A program made the translations under genes and the position numbers. Shown piece after piece: positions 10,396 through 20,055 of a stretch of 64,000 nucleotides of DNA. A model generated the notes under the pieces. The model saw only the letters and a list, made by a program, of their open reading frames with translations. It searched no databases and was not told the origin of the DNA. The DNA comes from Gracilaria vermiculophylla (Eukaryota; Rhodophyta; Florideophyceae; Gracilariales; Gracilariaceae): NCBI GenBank assembly GCA_019155205.2, contig JAHNZQ020000016.1, positions 1,118,992 to 1,182,991 on the forward strand. Reading direction: 5' to 3'. Every line of letters begins with the position of its first letter. The first letter of the stretch is position 1.

Positions 10396-11201
10396 CTATA
10401 CTTCAACGAATGCATGTCTGGGAGATATTCTGACTTTTTTGACCTTGCTTTTCTTCTTTTTGCGAAAGCTCCTCTCTGTTCTGTCAATGATAGCCGGATC
10501 AATTTCGCGTCTCCTTCTCTGTTTGGGTCTTTCCCTTTCTTGTTTGCTTTCGCTTCTTTGCTTGCAGATGTCGTTTTCTTTGAGACGCTTGGAAGATCGA
10601 CCACTCTTGTGTTTTGCTTTGTCCATTCGAACTCTCATATGCTTGCTTTTTGACGTTCGACATTTACGAGCGGTAAAATCTGTCTGACACACGTTTTTGT
10701 CGTCGATAACTTTGACATGGTGAGAGGGATCGTTCTTCTCGTCAGTCAAAGAATCCATATCAATGGAAATCGCATCGCCGACGTATACATGGCTCCGATG
10801 AGGAACCTCTCGCGTATTTCTTGAACGGGGAGACAGTTCCAACCTCGTTTTGCCGAATTGTTGTGAACGATGTTCAATGCGAATGGATGTGAGGAGAACA
10901 TTCAACGAGCCAAGACTTCCTCCAATTACAAGCACAGCCCACGTATTCTGTTCATGCATTAGTTCCCCCACAACCTGTGATTTTGCATGGCGGGTTATGT
11001 ATCAAGAGGTTGGTTAGCAGATGGACTATGGCACGGCGGTACTCTTGGAGAAAAAGAAGAAAACTCGGGAGATGGGCAACTTACAATAAACGTGATCGCC
11101 AAAAAGGCACAGCAATGGGCGAGAATGAGAGAGATGCTCTCAGGTAGTTCTGTTTGCTCAGCACTTATCGCGGTGTTCTTGCCGGTCTCAGTTTTGCCCA
11201 T
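10396..11201 (-). CDS. Small two-helix membrane protein with basic tail (2 exons)
   Basis: Exon 1 (11201..11085, 39 codons) and exon 2 (10974..10396) join in frame across a 110-bp intron with GTAAGT donor and CACAG acceptor, giving 231 residues. The join creates two hydrophobic segments: SISLILAHCCAFLAITFIVV (about 22-41) and WAVLVIGGSLGSLNVLLTSI (about 49-68). The rest is a strongly basic Lys/Arg/Ser tail. I do not recognise the family. The topology suggests an organelle or ER membrane hairpin with a long charged tail. The single-frame alternative without splicing would start at a GTG, which supports the intron. Confidence 0.68.
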
Positions 11202-11781
11202 AGCTAGCGCGCGAAGAGATTAGTTAATCCCGCCTTCGTTCGCGTGGGGCCATGGTCCGGCAACAAAGTTGCCAGACTACGCGTTGAATGTATCCGCCGC
11301 TCTCTTCGTTAGAATGTTCTTGTTATTCTAACAGAAACAAGTTGCCAATGGCGAGCTCCGCAGGGAAGACGGTCGTTCCTGAGCAACGGACACACAAAAT
11401 GAGTGCCACAATCTTGGCCCACCATGAGCCGTGTGCTGTACTAATTCGAATGTTGCACCGAAGCTGGCGGAACAGAAGACGTGACGCAATTGCTAAAAAG
11501 ACCTTTGGTGTCACTCTGGAAGAAATTTAGGGTGTGGTTTACGCATGGTGTGGTGCTGAATTGGTGCAGCTTCGAATTAAGCTGTCTACTGCCGATTTGC
11601 TCACTCAACATTGCGGGCGTGGCATTCCCTGTGAACATGTTGTACACGAGCAGACAATCGCTGGCGAGAGGTGCGCATGATGACTTTCAGGCGCTCAGTT
11701 TATGAATCCTGAATAGCGGCTCCGACGAATGCAATGTGTACTACTTTTTTAAGTTTTGCACATGAGCGAGCACGAATCGGA
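11202..11781. other. Intergenic region, no supported gene
   Basis: It lies between the starts of the membrane protein gene (-) and the end of the PGM-like gene (-). A plus-strand frame from ATG 11350 to 11530 (about 60 residues, basic) is possible but has no signature. I see no repeats. Confidence 0.4.
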
Positions 11782-12699
11782 TTATGCAACGAGCTTTGGA
11801 TCATTGGGCTTGGAAAGAACCATGGCTTGCGGTTGTACAACTGGCTTTCCGTAGTCGTCTGTCACAAGCGCTTGGACCTTTCTCACTTCCCCTGGCAAGT
11901 ATTCAAGCTGGTGGTGAGTGCTGAGGTCGCAGCCCATCAAAGTGGCCTGAAGAATGCTCAAGGGGTCTGAATCCGGCGAGACTATGACGATGTTCTCGCC
12001 AAAGTACTGAGTCTCCAATTTGTTCAAAAGTTGTGTAACACGTACATACACGTCTTGGGTAGAGTCATTCGGGGTGCCGTCCTCTCCAGGTTGCGGTTTC
12101 CAACTGGGATCTCTCCTATCATTTTCGGCAATAATACGACGCACGTCGGCAGTTGTGCCGCCCTCCAGGGCTCCGACTCCCCTAGCGTCGAGGAAGCTGT
12201 ATTCGGGCACAATTTGCTCGCGTCGAACGCGAAGTTGGCTGGCCAAAATCTCGGCTGTTTCGAAGGCACTGATGGTCATACTCGGCCAGAGCCAGGCGTC
12301 GCTGGACAGCCCTTCGCTGAGCAGCGCTTCGGAAGCCTGAATGGCCTGAGAAACACCCTTTTTTGTGAGGGAATGCTTTTGAATGGAGAGTTTGTGCACG
12401 GGGTTTGAGTTGACGATTCTGTTTGCGTCGGAAACAGTTTCACAGGCACGCATGAAGAAGTATTCATTGGTTAAACTTTCTTTTAGAGGGAAGATGTGCA
12501 GTCCTGACACAGCGTTCGATTGCGACGGTGCCAAAAGCGCAGCGGCAGTGGCAACGGATACAGAGAGGAAGTGACGGCGCGAAAGCGATGCGACACAGAC
12601 ATGCGGTCGTCGGCGTGCGTGCCTCGCTCGACGAGGAGTGCGACACGGCAGCGGGTTGAGCACAAAACAAAAGGACGAAGCACTTTGGTGCGGCAGCAT
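11782..12699 (-). CDS. Plastid phosphoglycerate-mutase-like protein lacking catalytic histidines
   Basis: A 305-residue single-exon protein. Residues 1-40 are Arg/Ser-rich like a transit peptide. RRHFLSVSVATAAALLAPSQ plus SNA (41-63) resembles a twin-arginine thylakoid-lumen signal. The body aligns with the histidine phosphatase/PGM superfamily: FFMRACETVSDANR replaces the RHGE catalytic motif (83-88), LTKKGVSQA is the LTxxGxxQA motif (111-119), VGALEG matches the GxxEG region, and VSPDSDP stands where SHG is expected. Both catalytic histidines therefore appear to be missing, as in some plant members with RAGES. A regulatory or binding role is more likely than phosphotransfer. It is divergent from CCT2. 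Confidence 0.8.
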   Translation of the reverse strand: MLPHQSASSFCFVLNPLPCRTPRRARHARRRPHVCVASLSRRHFLSVSVATAAALLAPSQSNAVSGLHIFPLKESLTNEYFFMRACETVSDANRIVNSNPVHKLSIQKHSLTKKGVSQAIQASEALLSEGLSSDAWLWPSMTISAFETAEILASQLRVRREQIVPEYSFLDARGVGALEGGTTADVRRIIAENDRRDPSWKPQPGEDGTPNDSTQDVYVRVTQLLNKLETQYFGENIVIVSPDSDPLSILQATLMGCDLSTHHQLEYLPGEVRKVQALVTDDYGKPVVQPQAMVLSKPNDPKLVA

Positions 12700-13383
12700 T
12701 GGGCTTGGAACTACTCAAGAGGCAAAAGCAAAACTTGAATGACGGAATGCTGCCAATCGCGCAGAGCGGGAGCGATTGGTGAACGCAATTGCAGCCGGAG
12801 ACTGGGCGCGTACGGGAGGACGCAGAGCCCGCGGCCGGCGGGCGTGCACACCGTGCGCCGCCTCAAGCATTGTCTCCCGCGCACGGCTCTTGTTGGAATG
12901 GCGCACGAAAGCGTGCGTGGAGCGATGCGGCGGCGATTCCGCGAGCGCGCGCAGCCGGCGGTAGCTTGTGAATGATTATCGTTTGTGGCTGACGGTGCAC
13001 GTGCAGTCCAAGTTTTTCGGTGCAGCATGCAATCTCATTCGTCGGCGCGAGATTCGCTTTCGATTTCTTGTTTTCATTTCATGGCTACGCAGCGCCGCCG
13101 CCATGCTTCACTCCGGAGCACGTGTGCTCGTGGACCACGTGGCATACGTGCGCAATGAAAAGCAACACGGCTCGCAACAACTACATTGCCATCGCTTCAA
13201 TTAGCTGAATGCTTTTCTGTGCACACGACGCGGCCGTCGTTGTGACCTTTGTGACGTGCTGTAGAGCGTTTTGATTTCCGCCGTCGTGTGCCGCCGCCCG
13301 CATCGTCGCACGCACGCCATCAACTGCGCCCTTCATCAACGACTCGCCCTAACACGCAAACAGCGTGCCGCGCACATTTGAAG
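12700..13383. promoter_or_regulatory. Divergent promoter between PGM-like gene and CCT2
   Basis: A 684-bp spacer between two divergent starts (12699 minus, 13384 plus). It is moderately GC-rich at the left, with CACGTG-type E-boxes near 13000 (TGCACGTGCAG), 13121 and 13136 (ACCACGTGGC). No coding signal is supported; GTG-initiated extensions of CCT2 are not needed. Confidence 0.5.
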
Positions 13384-15000
13384 ATGATGGCCCCGCAGAA
13401 CGTCGCGCGCTTCGGCGTCGACCCCCACGTGCTCAAGGAAAACGCATCCGAGCAGAAGGGCGAAAACGCGCGCCTCTCCTCGTTTGTCGGCGCGCTGGCC
13501 ATCACCGATCTGGTCAAGACCACGCTCGGGCCCAAGGGCATGGACAAAATCCTGCAGTCGGCGGGCGGCGACGTGCAGGTGACCAACGACGGCGCCACGA
13601 TCCTCAAGAGCATCCAGATCGACAACGCGGCCGCAAAGGTGCTCATCGACATCTCCAAGGTGCAGGACGACGAGGTGGGCGACGGCACCACGTCCGTGTG
13701 CGTGCTGGCCGGCGAGCTGCTGCGCGAGGCCGAGAAGCTGCTGGACGCCAAGATCCACCCGCAGACCGTCATCGGCGGCTACCGCATCGCCGCCGCCGCC
13801 GCCGCCGCCGCGCTGGAGCGCGCCGCCGTGGACAACGGGGGCGACGCGCAGGCGTTCCGCGCCGACTTGCTCAACATTGCGCGCACGACGCTGTCGTCCA
13901 AGGTGCTGTCGCAGGCGAGGGACCACTTTGCGGCGATTGCCGTGGACGCCGTGCTGCGCCTGCGCGGCTCCACCAACCTGGACCACATCCAGGTGATCAA
14001 AAAGTCGGGCGGCAGCCTGTCGGACTCGTGGCTGGAGGAAGGGTTCATTCTGGAGAAGAAGCTGGGCGTCGGGCAGCCGACGCGCGTGGAGAAGGCCAAA
14101 ATCCTGGTGGCCAACACGGCCATGGACACGGACAAGGTGAAGATCTACGGGTCGCGCGTGCGCGTGGACTCGCTCAAGCGCGTGGCCGAGATCGAGGACG
14201 CGGAGAAGCGCAAGATGTTTGGCAAGTGCGACAGGATCATGGCGCACGGGTGCAACGTGTTTGTGAACCGGCAGCTGATCTACAACAGGCCGGAGCAGTA
14301 CTTTACGTCCAAGGGGGTGGTGGCGATCGAGCACGCGGACTTTGACGGGGTGGAGCGGCTGGCGCTGGTGACGGGCGCGGAGATTGTGTCCACGTTTGAC
14401 GAGCCGGGGAGCGTGAAGCTCGGGAGCGCCGAGCTGGTGGAGCAGGCGATGATTGGCGAGGACACGGTGATCCGGTTTGTGGGGTGCGCGGCCAATGAGG
14501 CGTGCACGATTGTGCTGCGAGGGGCCAACAAGCAGCTGCTGGACGAGGCGGAGCGCAGCCTGCACGACGCGCTGTGCGTGTTGTCGCAAACGGTGGGCGA
14601 GACGAGGACGGTGCTGGGCGGCGGGTGCTCGGAGACGCTGATGGCGCACGCGGTGGACGAGGTGGCGCGAAACACGTCGGGCAAGAAGGCGATGGCGGTG
14701 GAGGCGTTTGGGCGGGCGCTGCGCGCGCTGGCCGGCATCATTGCGGGCAACGGCGGGTACGACGCCAACGAGCTGGTGTCGCAGCTGCGGGCGGCGCACA
14801 TGCAGGGCAAGCACAACAGCGGGCTGGACATGGACAGGGGGTGTGTGGCGGACGTGGCGCAGCTGGGCATCACGGAGAGCTTCAAGCTGAAGCGGCAGAT
14901 GCTGGCGTCGGCGGTGGAGGGGGCGGAGATGATCATCCGCGTGGACGACATCCTCAAGGCGGCGCCGCGGGAGAGGAGCGACGCTCATCCGCACATGTAA
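13384..15000 (+). CDS. CCT2: CCT2, T-complex protein 1 beta subunit
   Basis: A 538-residue group II chaperonin subunit, the family's normal length. ATPase motifs: LGPKGMDK (48-55), TNDGATI (67-73), VGDGTTS (98-104) and GGGCSE (about 412). Beta-specific features include [22 protein letters not shown] and the end [19 protein letters not shown] tail. CCT is the hetero-16-mer that folds actin and tubulin in the cytosol. The start is the first ATG pair (13384, 13387), giving the usual N-terminal length. Third positions are almost all G or C. It has no introns and converges with PPME1 at a 37-bp gap. Confidence 0.96.
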   Translation: MMAPQNVARFGVDPHVLKENASEQKGENARLSSFVGALAITDLVKTTLGPKGMDKILQSAGGDVQVTNDGATILKSIQIDNAAAKVLIDISKVQDDEVGDGTTSVCVLAGELLREAEKLLDAKIHPQTVIGGYRIAAAAAAAALERAAVDNGGDAQAFRADLLNIARTTLSSKVLSQARDHFAAIAVDAVLRLRGSTNLDHIQVIKKSGGSLSDSWLEEGFILEKKLGVGQPTRVEKAKILVANTAMDTDKVKIYGSRVRVDSLKRVAEIEDAEKRKMFGKCDRIMAHGCNVFVNRQLIYNRPEQYFTSKGVVAIEHADFDGVERLALVTGAEIVSTFDEPGSVKLGSAELVEQAMIGEDTVIRFVGCAANEACTIVLRGANKQLLDEAERSLHDALCVLSQTVGETRTVLGGGCSETLMAHAVDEVARNTSGKKAMAVEAFGRALRALAGIIAGNGGYDANELVSQLRAAHMQGKHNSGLDMDRGCVADVAQLGITESFKLKRQMLASAVEGAEMIIRVDDILKAAPRERSDAHPHM

Positions 15001-15037
15001 AAAGGAGCGGAGTTGGAGCGTTTTTGAGTTTTTTTTA

Positions 15038-16306
15038 TTATTTATTCGACAACACGGCGGTATGGGGCGGCGCGTGTGGTGCGGTGGCGACGACGGGTGG
15101 CGGTGGGGGTGGATGGGGGTGGGGGTGGATGGGCGGCAGCAACAGGTTTCTGGTGAGAAAGTCGAGGATGACGCGGGCGGTGCGGTCCGGCTGGTCCTCG
15201 TGCACGGCGTGGCCGGCGGCGGGGATGAGGACGGTCTGGAACTTGCCCTGCATCTGGGCAATGGTGAGGTGCTTGTCGAGGCGGTCGACGTCGGCCAGCA
15301 CGAGCAGCTTGGGGGCGTGCACGGACAGGAAGAGGGCGGACAGCCCGCGGAACCAGCCGTGCCAGTGGTGCTGCGTGGCGTGCAGCGGGGTGCGCCACGC
15401 CCAGCGGGCGGAGGCGGGCGTGCGGCGCAGCTGCGGCGGGACGGACAGGCGCGCGGACTCGGGGTTGCGCACGTGGGCGGCGCGCGTGACGTAGCGCACG
15501 GCGGCCGGCAGCGAGGGGAAGGAGGGCGGGCGGTTGCGCAGCCAGGCGGCCATGTGCGGCAGCGCGGCCAGGGCGGTGCCCTCGACGACGTCGATGACGA
15601 CGAGCGCGGCGACGGGCGGGCGCGCGGCGGCGGGCGCGGCGGCCAGGCGCACGGCGACGGCGCCGCCCATGGAGTGGCCCACGACGACGAGCGGCGGCGG
15701 CGGGGCGCGGCGCGCGCGCGCCAGCACGGCGGCGGCGACGGCGGTGGCGTCGGCCACCTGCGCGGCGGCCGACAGGTCGAGCTCGTCGCGCGCGCGCGAG
15801 TGGCCGTGCGCGCGCGCGTCGAAGGCGATGACGGCCACGTGCGGGCGCAGGCGGCGCGCCACCAGCGCCCAGCTCAGCGCGCTGTGGCCGCCGCCGTGCA
15901 GCAGCAGCAGCGCCAGCGCGGCGGGGCGCGACAGCCCCGCCGTGTACACGCGGAACGTGGCGGCGCGGCTCGGCACGTGCACGTCCTCGCGCGCGTCGAA
16001 GCAGTCGCGCCACGACGCGGCCGGCGGCGCCGGCGGCGGCGGCGGCGGCGGCGCCGGGGCCGGCGGCGGCGCCGGCTGCGGCTGCGGCTGCGGCGGGTAC
16101 GCGGCGGCCGTGCCGTCGCGCACCAGGCGCTGCGCGCGCGCCAGCGGCGGCGGGCGCGCGGGTGGCGGGCGGCCAGGCAGCGCGCGGTCGGGCAGCGCGC
16201 GGTCGGGCAGCGCGCGGTCGGGCAGCGCGCGGTCGGGCAGCGCGCGCGCGGCGCGCCGCGCGCCGTCCGGCGGCGGCGGCGGCGGCGGCGGGGCGCGCGG
16301 CTGCAT
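15038..16306 (-). CDS. PPME1: Protein phosphatase methylesterase 1 (PPME1-like)
   Basis: A 422-residue alpha/beta hydrolase. Visible motifs: LLLLHGGGHSALSWAL (oxyanion hole), VIAFDARAHGHS, VVVGHSMGGA with nucleophile Ser212, VIDVVEGTAL (typical of PME-1), and IPAAGHAVHEDQPD with His366. PME-1 removes the methyl ester from the C-terminal leucine of the PP2A catalytic subunit, a cytosolic/nuclear step in PP2A holoenzyme control. Start ATG 16306 (MQPRAPPP) precedes a Pro/Ala/Arg-rich N-terminal extension of about 120 residues with a pentapeptide repeat. The C-terminal His-Pro tail is low-complexity. GC content is extreme; it converges with CCT2 and diverges from the UBX gene. Confidence 0.9.
   Translation of the reverse strand: MQPRAPPPPPPPPDGARRAARALPDRALPDRALPDRALPDRALPGRPPPARPPPLARAQRLVRDGTAAAYPPQPQPQPAPPPAPAPPPPPPPAPPAASWRDCFDAREDVHVPSRAATFRVYTAGLSRPAALALLLLHGGGHSALSWALVARRLRPHVAVIAFDARAHGHSRARDELDLSAAAQVADATAVAAAVLARARRAPPPPLVVVGHSMGGAVAVRLAAAPAAARPPVAALVVIDVVEGTALAALPHMAAWLRNRPPSFPSLPAAVRYVTRAAHVRNPESARLSVPPQLRRTPASARWAWRTPLHATQHHWHGWFRGLSALFLSVHAPKLLVLADVDRLDKHLTIAQMQGKFQTVLIPAAGHAVHEDQPDRTARVILDFLTRNLLLPPIHPHPHPPPPPPVVATAPHAPPHTAVLSNK
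16177..16246. repeat. 15-bp tandem repeat inside PPME1
   Basis: Unit GCAGCGCGCGGTCGG, four copies (starts 16177, 16192, 16207, 16222) plus a partial copy. It encodes repeated ALPDR on the minus strand, in the disordered N-terminal extension of PPME1. Copies are near identical, so it is likely length-variable. Confidence 0.9.
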
Positions 16307-16858
16307 GGCGGGTGGGCGGGCGCGCGGGCGGGGCGCGCGGGCGGGGGCGCGTCGGGACTGGCGAAGAGGCGCTTCACGAGGGGAGCGTCGGTGGTTGGGC
16401 GGGGCGGCGCGCGAGACGTGGCGTGACGCGCACGTGACAGGGCTGCGCGCACGTGGACACGCAGCCACGTGGGGCGGCAGCAGCCAGGCGCTGGCGCAGC
16501 GCGGCGGCGCGGAGGCGAAGAGGCGCTCGACGCGGCGGGGGGCGCAGGTGGGCGGCGGCGGCGGCGCGGCGACGCGGGGGCGAGGGCGGCGGCGCGGCGG
16601 GCGGGCGGCGGCGAGGGCGGCGCGGGGGCGAGGGCGGCGGCGAGGGGCGCGGGCGCACGCAACGCGGCGGCGCGCATGCGGCGCAGCGGCGCGCCACTTG
16701 CGGGGGGCAGCCCGTTGCGGGACCGCCAACCGACGCGCGTCGGCTCGCCGCGCCGCCAGCGGCGCCAATCTCGCAGCTGCTCAAAAGGCGCCGCGCCCCC
16801 TTCCTCCACCTCACGCCCCCTCTTGCACGCTCCGCGCTCCCTCGCCGCCGCCGCCGCC
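16307..16858. promoter_or_regulatory. Divergent promoter between PPME1 and UBX genes
   Basis: A 552-bp, extremely GC-rich spacer. Long open frames on all strands are composition artefacts because stop codons are AT-rich. It includes ACGTGG/CACGTG-like motifs near 16428-16470. No TATA box was seen. Confidence 0.45.
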
Positions 16859-16984
16859 ATGCAGCCGCCGCCCGCACGCCGCGCGCCCTCCCCCCCCCCG
16901 CCGCCGCCGCCGCCGTCGCCGCCCGTGGCGCGCGCAGCTGCCGCCGCCACCGTCAGCGCTACCGCCGCGCGCGCGTCGCCGCCA

Positions 16985-17018
<34 letters not shown>

Positions 17019-18385
17019 TGCCAGCGCTGCGCGCGTCGCCGCGCGCGGCGCCCCCCCCGCCGCCAGCGCCGCCGCTGCCGCCGGCGCCCGCGCGCGAGGC
17101 GCCGCGCGGCGAGGCGGAGGCGGAGGCGGAGGCGGGGGCGGAGGCGGAGGCGGAGGCGGAGGCGGAGCACGGGGCGCTGCGCAGCTTTGCGGGCTCGCTG
17201 GAGGAGCTGCTGCGCGCGGCGCAGCGGCAGCACAGGTGGGCGCTGGTGATCATCGTGCCGGCGGGGGCGGGGGGCGCGGCGCGCGCGTCGCTGCGCGCGG
17301 CGCCGCACGTGGCGCAGCACGTGCTGGCGTGGTGGCGCGCGGCGCGCTCGCCCGACGCGCAGCGCTACGGCGCCTTCTTCCCCACGGACGGGCTGCCGCA
17401 CGTGGCGCTGCTGGACCCGCGCTGCGGCGAGCGCCTCAGCGTGTGGGGCAACCGCCACGGCGCCCACATGCACGGCGCGCGCCTCAGCGCCGCGCTGTGG
17501 CGCGCCGTGCAGCGCGCGCTGGCGCTCTTCGTGCGCACGCACTCCCTGCGCCCCGCCGCGCTCGGCCCGCTGCACGCCGCGCCCAAGCCGTGGGCCGTGC
17601 GCACGCGCCGCGTCAGCGCCGCGCCGCCCCCCCCGCGCGCCCCCGCGCCGCACCGCGACGAGCACGCCGCCATCGCCGCCGCCATCGACGCGTCGCTGCA
17701 GCACGCCGCCGCCGCGCACTCGCACGCCGACCGCTCGGACGCCGACCGCTCGGACGCCACCTCCAGCTCCGACGACATGAGCGCCATGCTGCATGACCAC
17801 CCCGACGAGCACGACGCCCACGACGGGCGCAAGCGCCACGCCCATGGCGCCGACGGCGGCGGCGGCACGGCGTCGTCGCTCGAGTCGCTGTCGTCGTCGT
17901 ACATGGAGCGCATGCAGTCCACGCTGCGCTCGTCGGCCGACCCGGCGCTGGCCGACATGCGCCGGCTGCGCGCGCAGCAGGACGCCGAGCTGGCGCGCGC
18001 GCTGCAGCACGACCGCGCGCGCGAGCGCGAGCAGCGCGCGGCGGCGCAGCTGGTGCGCGACGCGGCCGCGCGCCTGCCCGACGAGCCGCGCCCCGGCGCG
18101 CGCGGCTGCGTCACCGTCGCCGTGCGCGTGCGCGGCGGCGCGCGCATTGCGCGCCGCTTCCGCCGCGCCGACCGCCTGCGCAGCGTGGCCGACTTTGTGA
18201 TTGCGCGCACCGGGCTGGTGGCGCTGGCGCACGCGCAGCCGGGCGCCGCGCTGCGCGCGGGCGCGGGCGGCGGCGGCGGCGTGGACGCGGCGCTGCGGCG
18301 CGCCGCGTGGGACGCGCGGCTGGGCGACCTGCCGCTGGGCAGCCGCGCGCTGCTCACGCTCAACGAGGCGGCGCTGCGGCCGTGA
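16859..18385 (+). CDS. UAS-UIM-UBX domain protein (UBXN7/PUX-like)
   Basis: A 508-residue single-exon protein. Order: Pro/Ala-rich and Glu-Ala-rich low-complexity N-terminus (1-105), UAS thioredoxin-like domain (about 108-230: SFAGSLEELLRAAQ, then GLPHVALLDPRCGERLSVW), a ubiquitin-interacting motif (DEHAAIAAAIDASLQ, about 268-282), an acidic/Ser linker, a charged coiled coil (LRAQQDAELARALQ), and a UBX domain (about 418-504). UBX proteins of this type bring ubiquitinated substrates to the p97/Cdc48 ATPase. The usual UBA domain is not visible, and the FPR p97-contact loop reads QPG, so binding strength is uncertain. It converges with TadA with 51 bp between stops. Confidence 0.85.
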
Positions 18386-18436
18386 GCGGCGGCGGCGCGC
18401 CGTTTTTGTGCTTGTAAAAAAGGTAGCGTTAGGCGT

Positions 18437-19276
18437 TTAGCGGCGGCGGCGCTGGCGGAAAAAGTGGCGCAGCAGCGCGGCGGACTGCTGCGGCAGCACG
18501 CCGCCGCGCACGCGCTCAAAGGCGTGGAACGGGTGGCGGCGGCGCGGCAGGTCCACCCACGTGCCGCACGCGCCCAGGCGCAGGTCGCGCGCGCCGAACA
18601 CCAGCGCGCGCACGCGCGCCAGCAGCAGCGCGCTCACGCACATGGCGCACGGCTCCAGCGTGCTGTACAGCGCCGCGTCGCGCAGCCGCCACGCGCGCCG
18701 CCGCCGCATGGCGCGCCGCACGCACACCATCTCGGCGTGCTGCGTGCAGTCGGCGCGCGCCTCCACCAGGTTGTGCGCCGCCGCCACAATGGCGCCGCGC
18801 CCGTCCACCAGCACCGCCCCCACCGGCACCTCGCCCAGCGCCGCCGCGCGCCGCGCCTGCCGCAGCGCCGCCCGCATGTACACCTCGTCCCCCGCCCACA
18901 CCTCTTGCTCTTGCTCGTCCCCCGCCCACAGCGCTTGCTCTTGCTCGTCCGCCGCCCACAGCTCTTGTTGTCGCTCGCCCGCCGCGCGCAGCTGCTGTCG
19001 CCCGTCCGCCGCCAGCAGCTCGTGCTCGTCCCACAGCTCTTGCTCTTGCTCTTGATCGTCCGCCGCGCGCAGCTGCTGCCCGTCCGCCGCCAATAGCCGC
19101 TGCTCGTCCGCAGCCCACAGCTGTTGCTGTTGTTGGTCGTGCGCCGCCGCGTCGTGTGCCGCCTCGCGCGCCGCGCGCGCCGACGCGCACGCGCGGCCGC
19201 GCAGCGCGCAGCGCGCGGCGGCCGCGACGCGCGCCGCGCGCGGCAGCGCGGCGGCCGCCACAAAGCCCAGCGCCAT
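18437..19276 (-). CDS. TADA: tRNA adenosine deaminase TadA/TADA, probably plastid
   Basis: A 279-residue protein. The C-terminal 155 residues are a bacterial-type deaminase: AALGEVPVGAVLVD, zinc/catalytic motif HAE (His180, Glu182) and PCAMC (Cys210, Cys213), then FGARDLRLGACGT. This enzyme converts A34 of tRNA-Arg(ACG) to inosine; plants use a plastid TADA. Residues 1-45 (MALGFVAAAALPRAARV onward) are Ala/Arg-rich like a transit peptide. Residues about 48-120 form a Gln/Glu/Trp repeat linker (ELWAADEQ, LWAGDEQEQ type), unusual for TadA. Start ATG 19276. Divergent from the zinc-ribbon/RRM gene by 255 bp. Confidence 0.9.
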   Translation of the reverse strand: MALGFVAAAALPRAARVAAAARCALRGRACASARAAREAAHDAAAHDQQQQQLWAADEQRLLAADGQQLRAADDQEQEQELWDEHELLAADGRQQLRAAGERQQELWAADEQEQALWAGDEQEQEVWAGDEVYMRAALRQARRAAALGEVPVGAVLVDGRGAIVAAAHNLVEARADCTQHAEMVCVRRAMRRRRAWRLRDAALYSTLEPCAMCVSALLLARVRALVFGARDLRLGACGTWVDLPRRRHPFHAFERVRGGVLPQQSAALLRHFFRQRRRR

Positions 19277-19531
19277 CGTCGCGCGCGCGCGTCGGTGGGC
19301 GGGTGGCGGGTGGCGGGCGGCGGTGGCGGGCGGCGGGCGGCGGCGGCGGTGGCGGAGGCGGCGGCGGCACGCGCGCCTGCGGCGCGCATCTCGCCCAAAA
19401 GCGGCGCCGCCGGTGGCTGGCGCCGGTGCCGCATTTGGGCGCGCGCGCATTTGAGATCGGCGCCGCCGCCGCCGCCGCCGCCACCGCCGCCGCCGCTGCC
19501 GCCGCGCAACCCCCCCGCGCACCCCACTGCC

Positions 19532-20024
19532 ATGGCGTTTGTGAGCGGCGCGCCGCGCGTGCCGCGCTGCTCGCCGCGCCGCCTGCCGCCGCGCCTGTGC
19601 CGCGGCCGCGCGCCGCGCGCTCGCTTCGCGCAGTCGGCGCTCACGGACCAGCAGCGCGCGGTGGGCGGCGGCGGCGGCGGCGGCGGCAGCGGCGCTGGCG
19701 GTGGCGCCGACGCCGCGCGCGGCGCCGACGCCGCGCGCGGTGGCGACGCGGCGGCCGCGGCCGCGCCGGCGGCCGCGGCGCGCGTGACGCTGTACACCAA
19801 GTGCGCGCGCTGCAGCGCGGCGTACGAGCTGCAGCGCAGCGAGCTGGGCAGCGGGCGGCGCGTGGCGTGCTGCGTGTGCGCGCACGAGTGGTTCCAGAAG
19901 CCGGAGCGGCTGCTGGCGCTGGGCGAGGCGCAGCAGCTGGGCGACTACCCGCTGGCGCGCAAGGACGAGCTGGTGCGGCGCAACGAGCGCGGCGGCGCGG
20001 CGCGGCGGCGCGAGCGCGGCGAGC

Positions 20025-20055
<31 letters not shown>

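Noticed and set aside
13288..13383. N-terminal extension of CCT2 from a GTG
   Set aside because: Not an ATG, and the ATG at 13384 gives the normal family N-terminus.
13336..15261. A 640-codon open frame antisense to CCT2
   Set aside because: Composition artefact of GC-rich coding DNA; residues are Arg/His/Pro shadow of the CCT2 codons.
15062..17249. Several 450-570 codon Arg/Ala/Gly-rich frames opposite or shifted to PPME1 and UBX
   Set aside because: Stop codons are rare in such GC-rich DNA; no domains, and the true genes explain the region.
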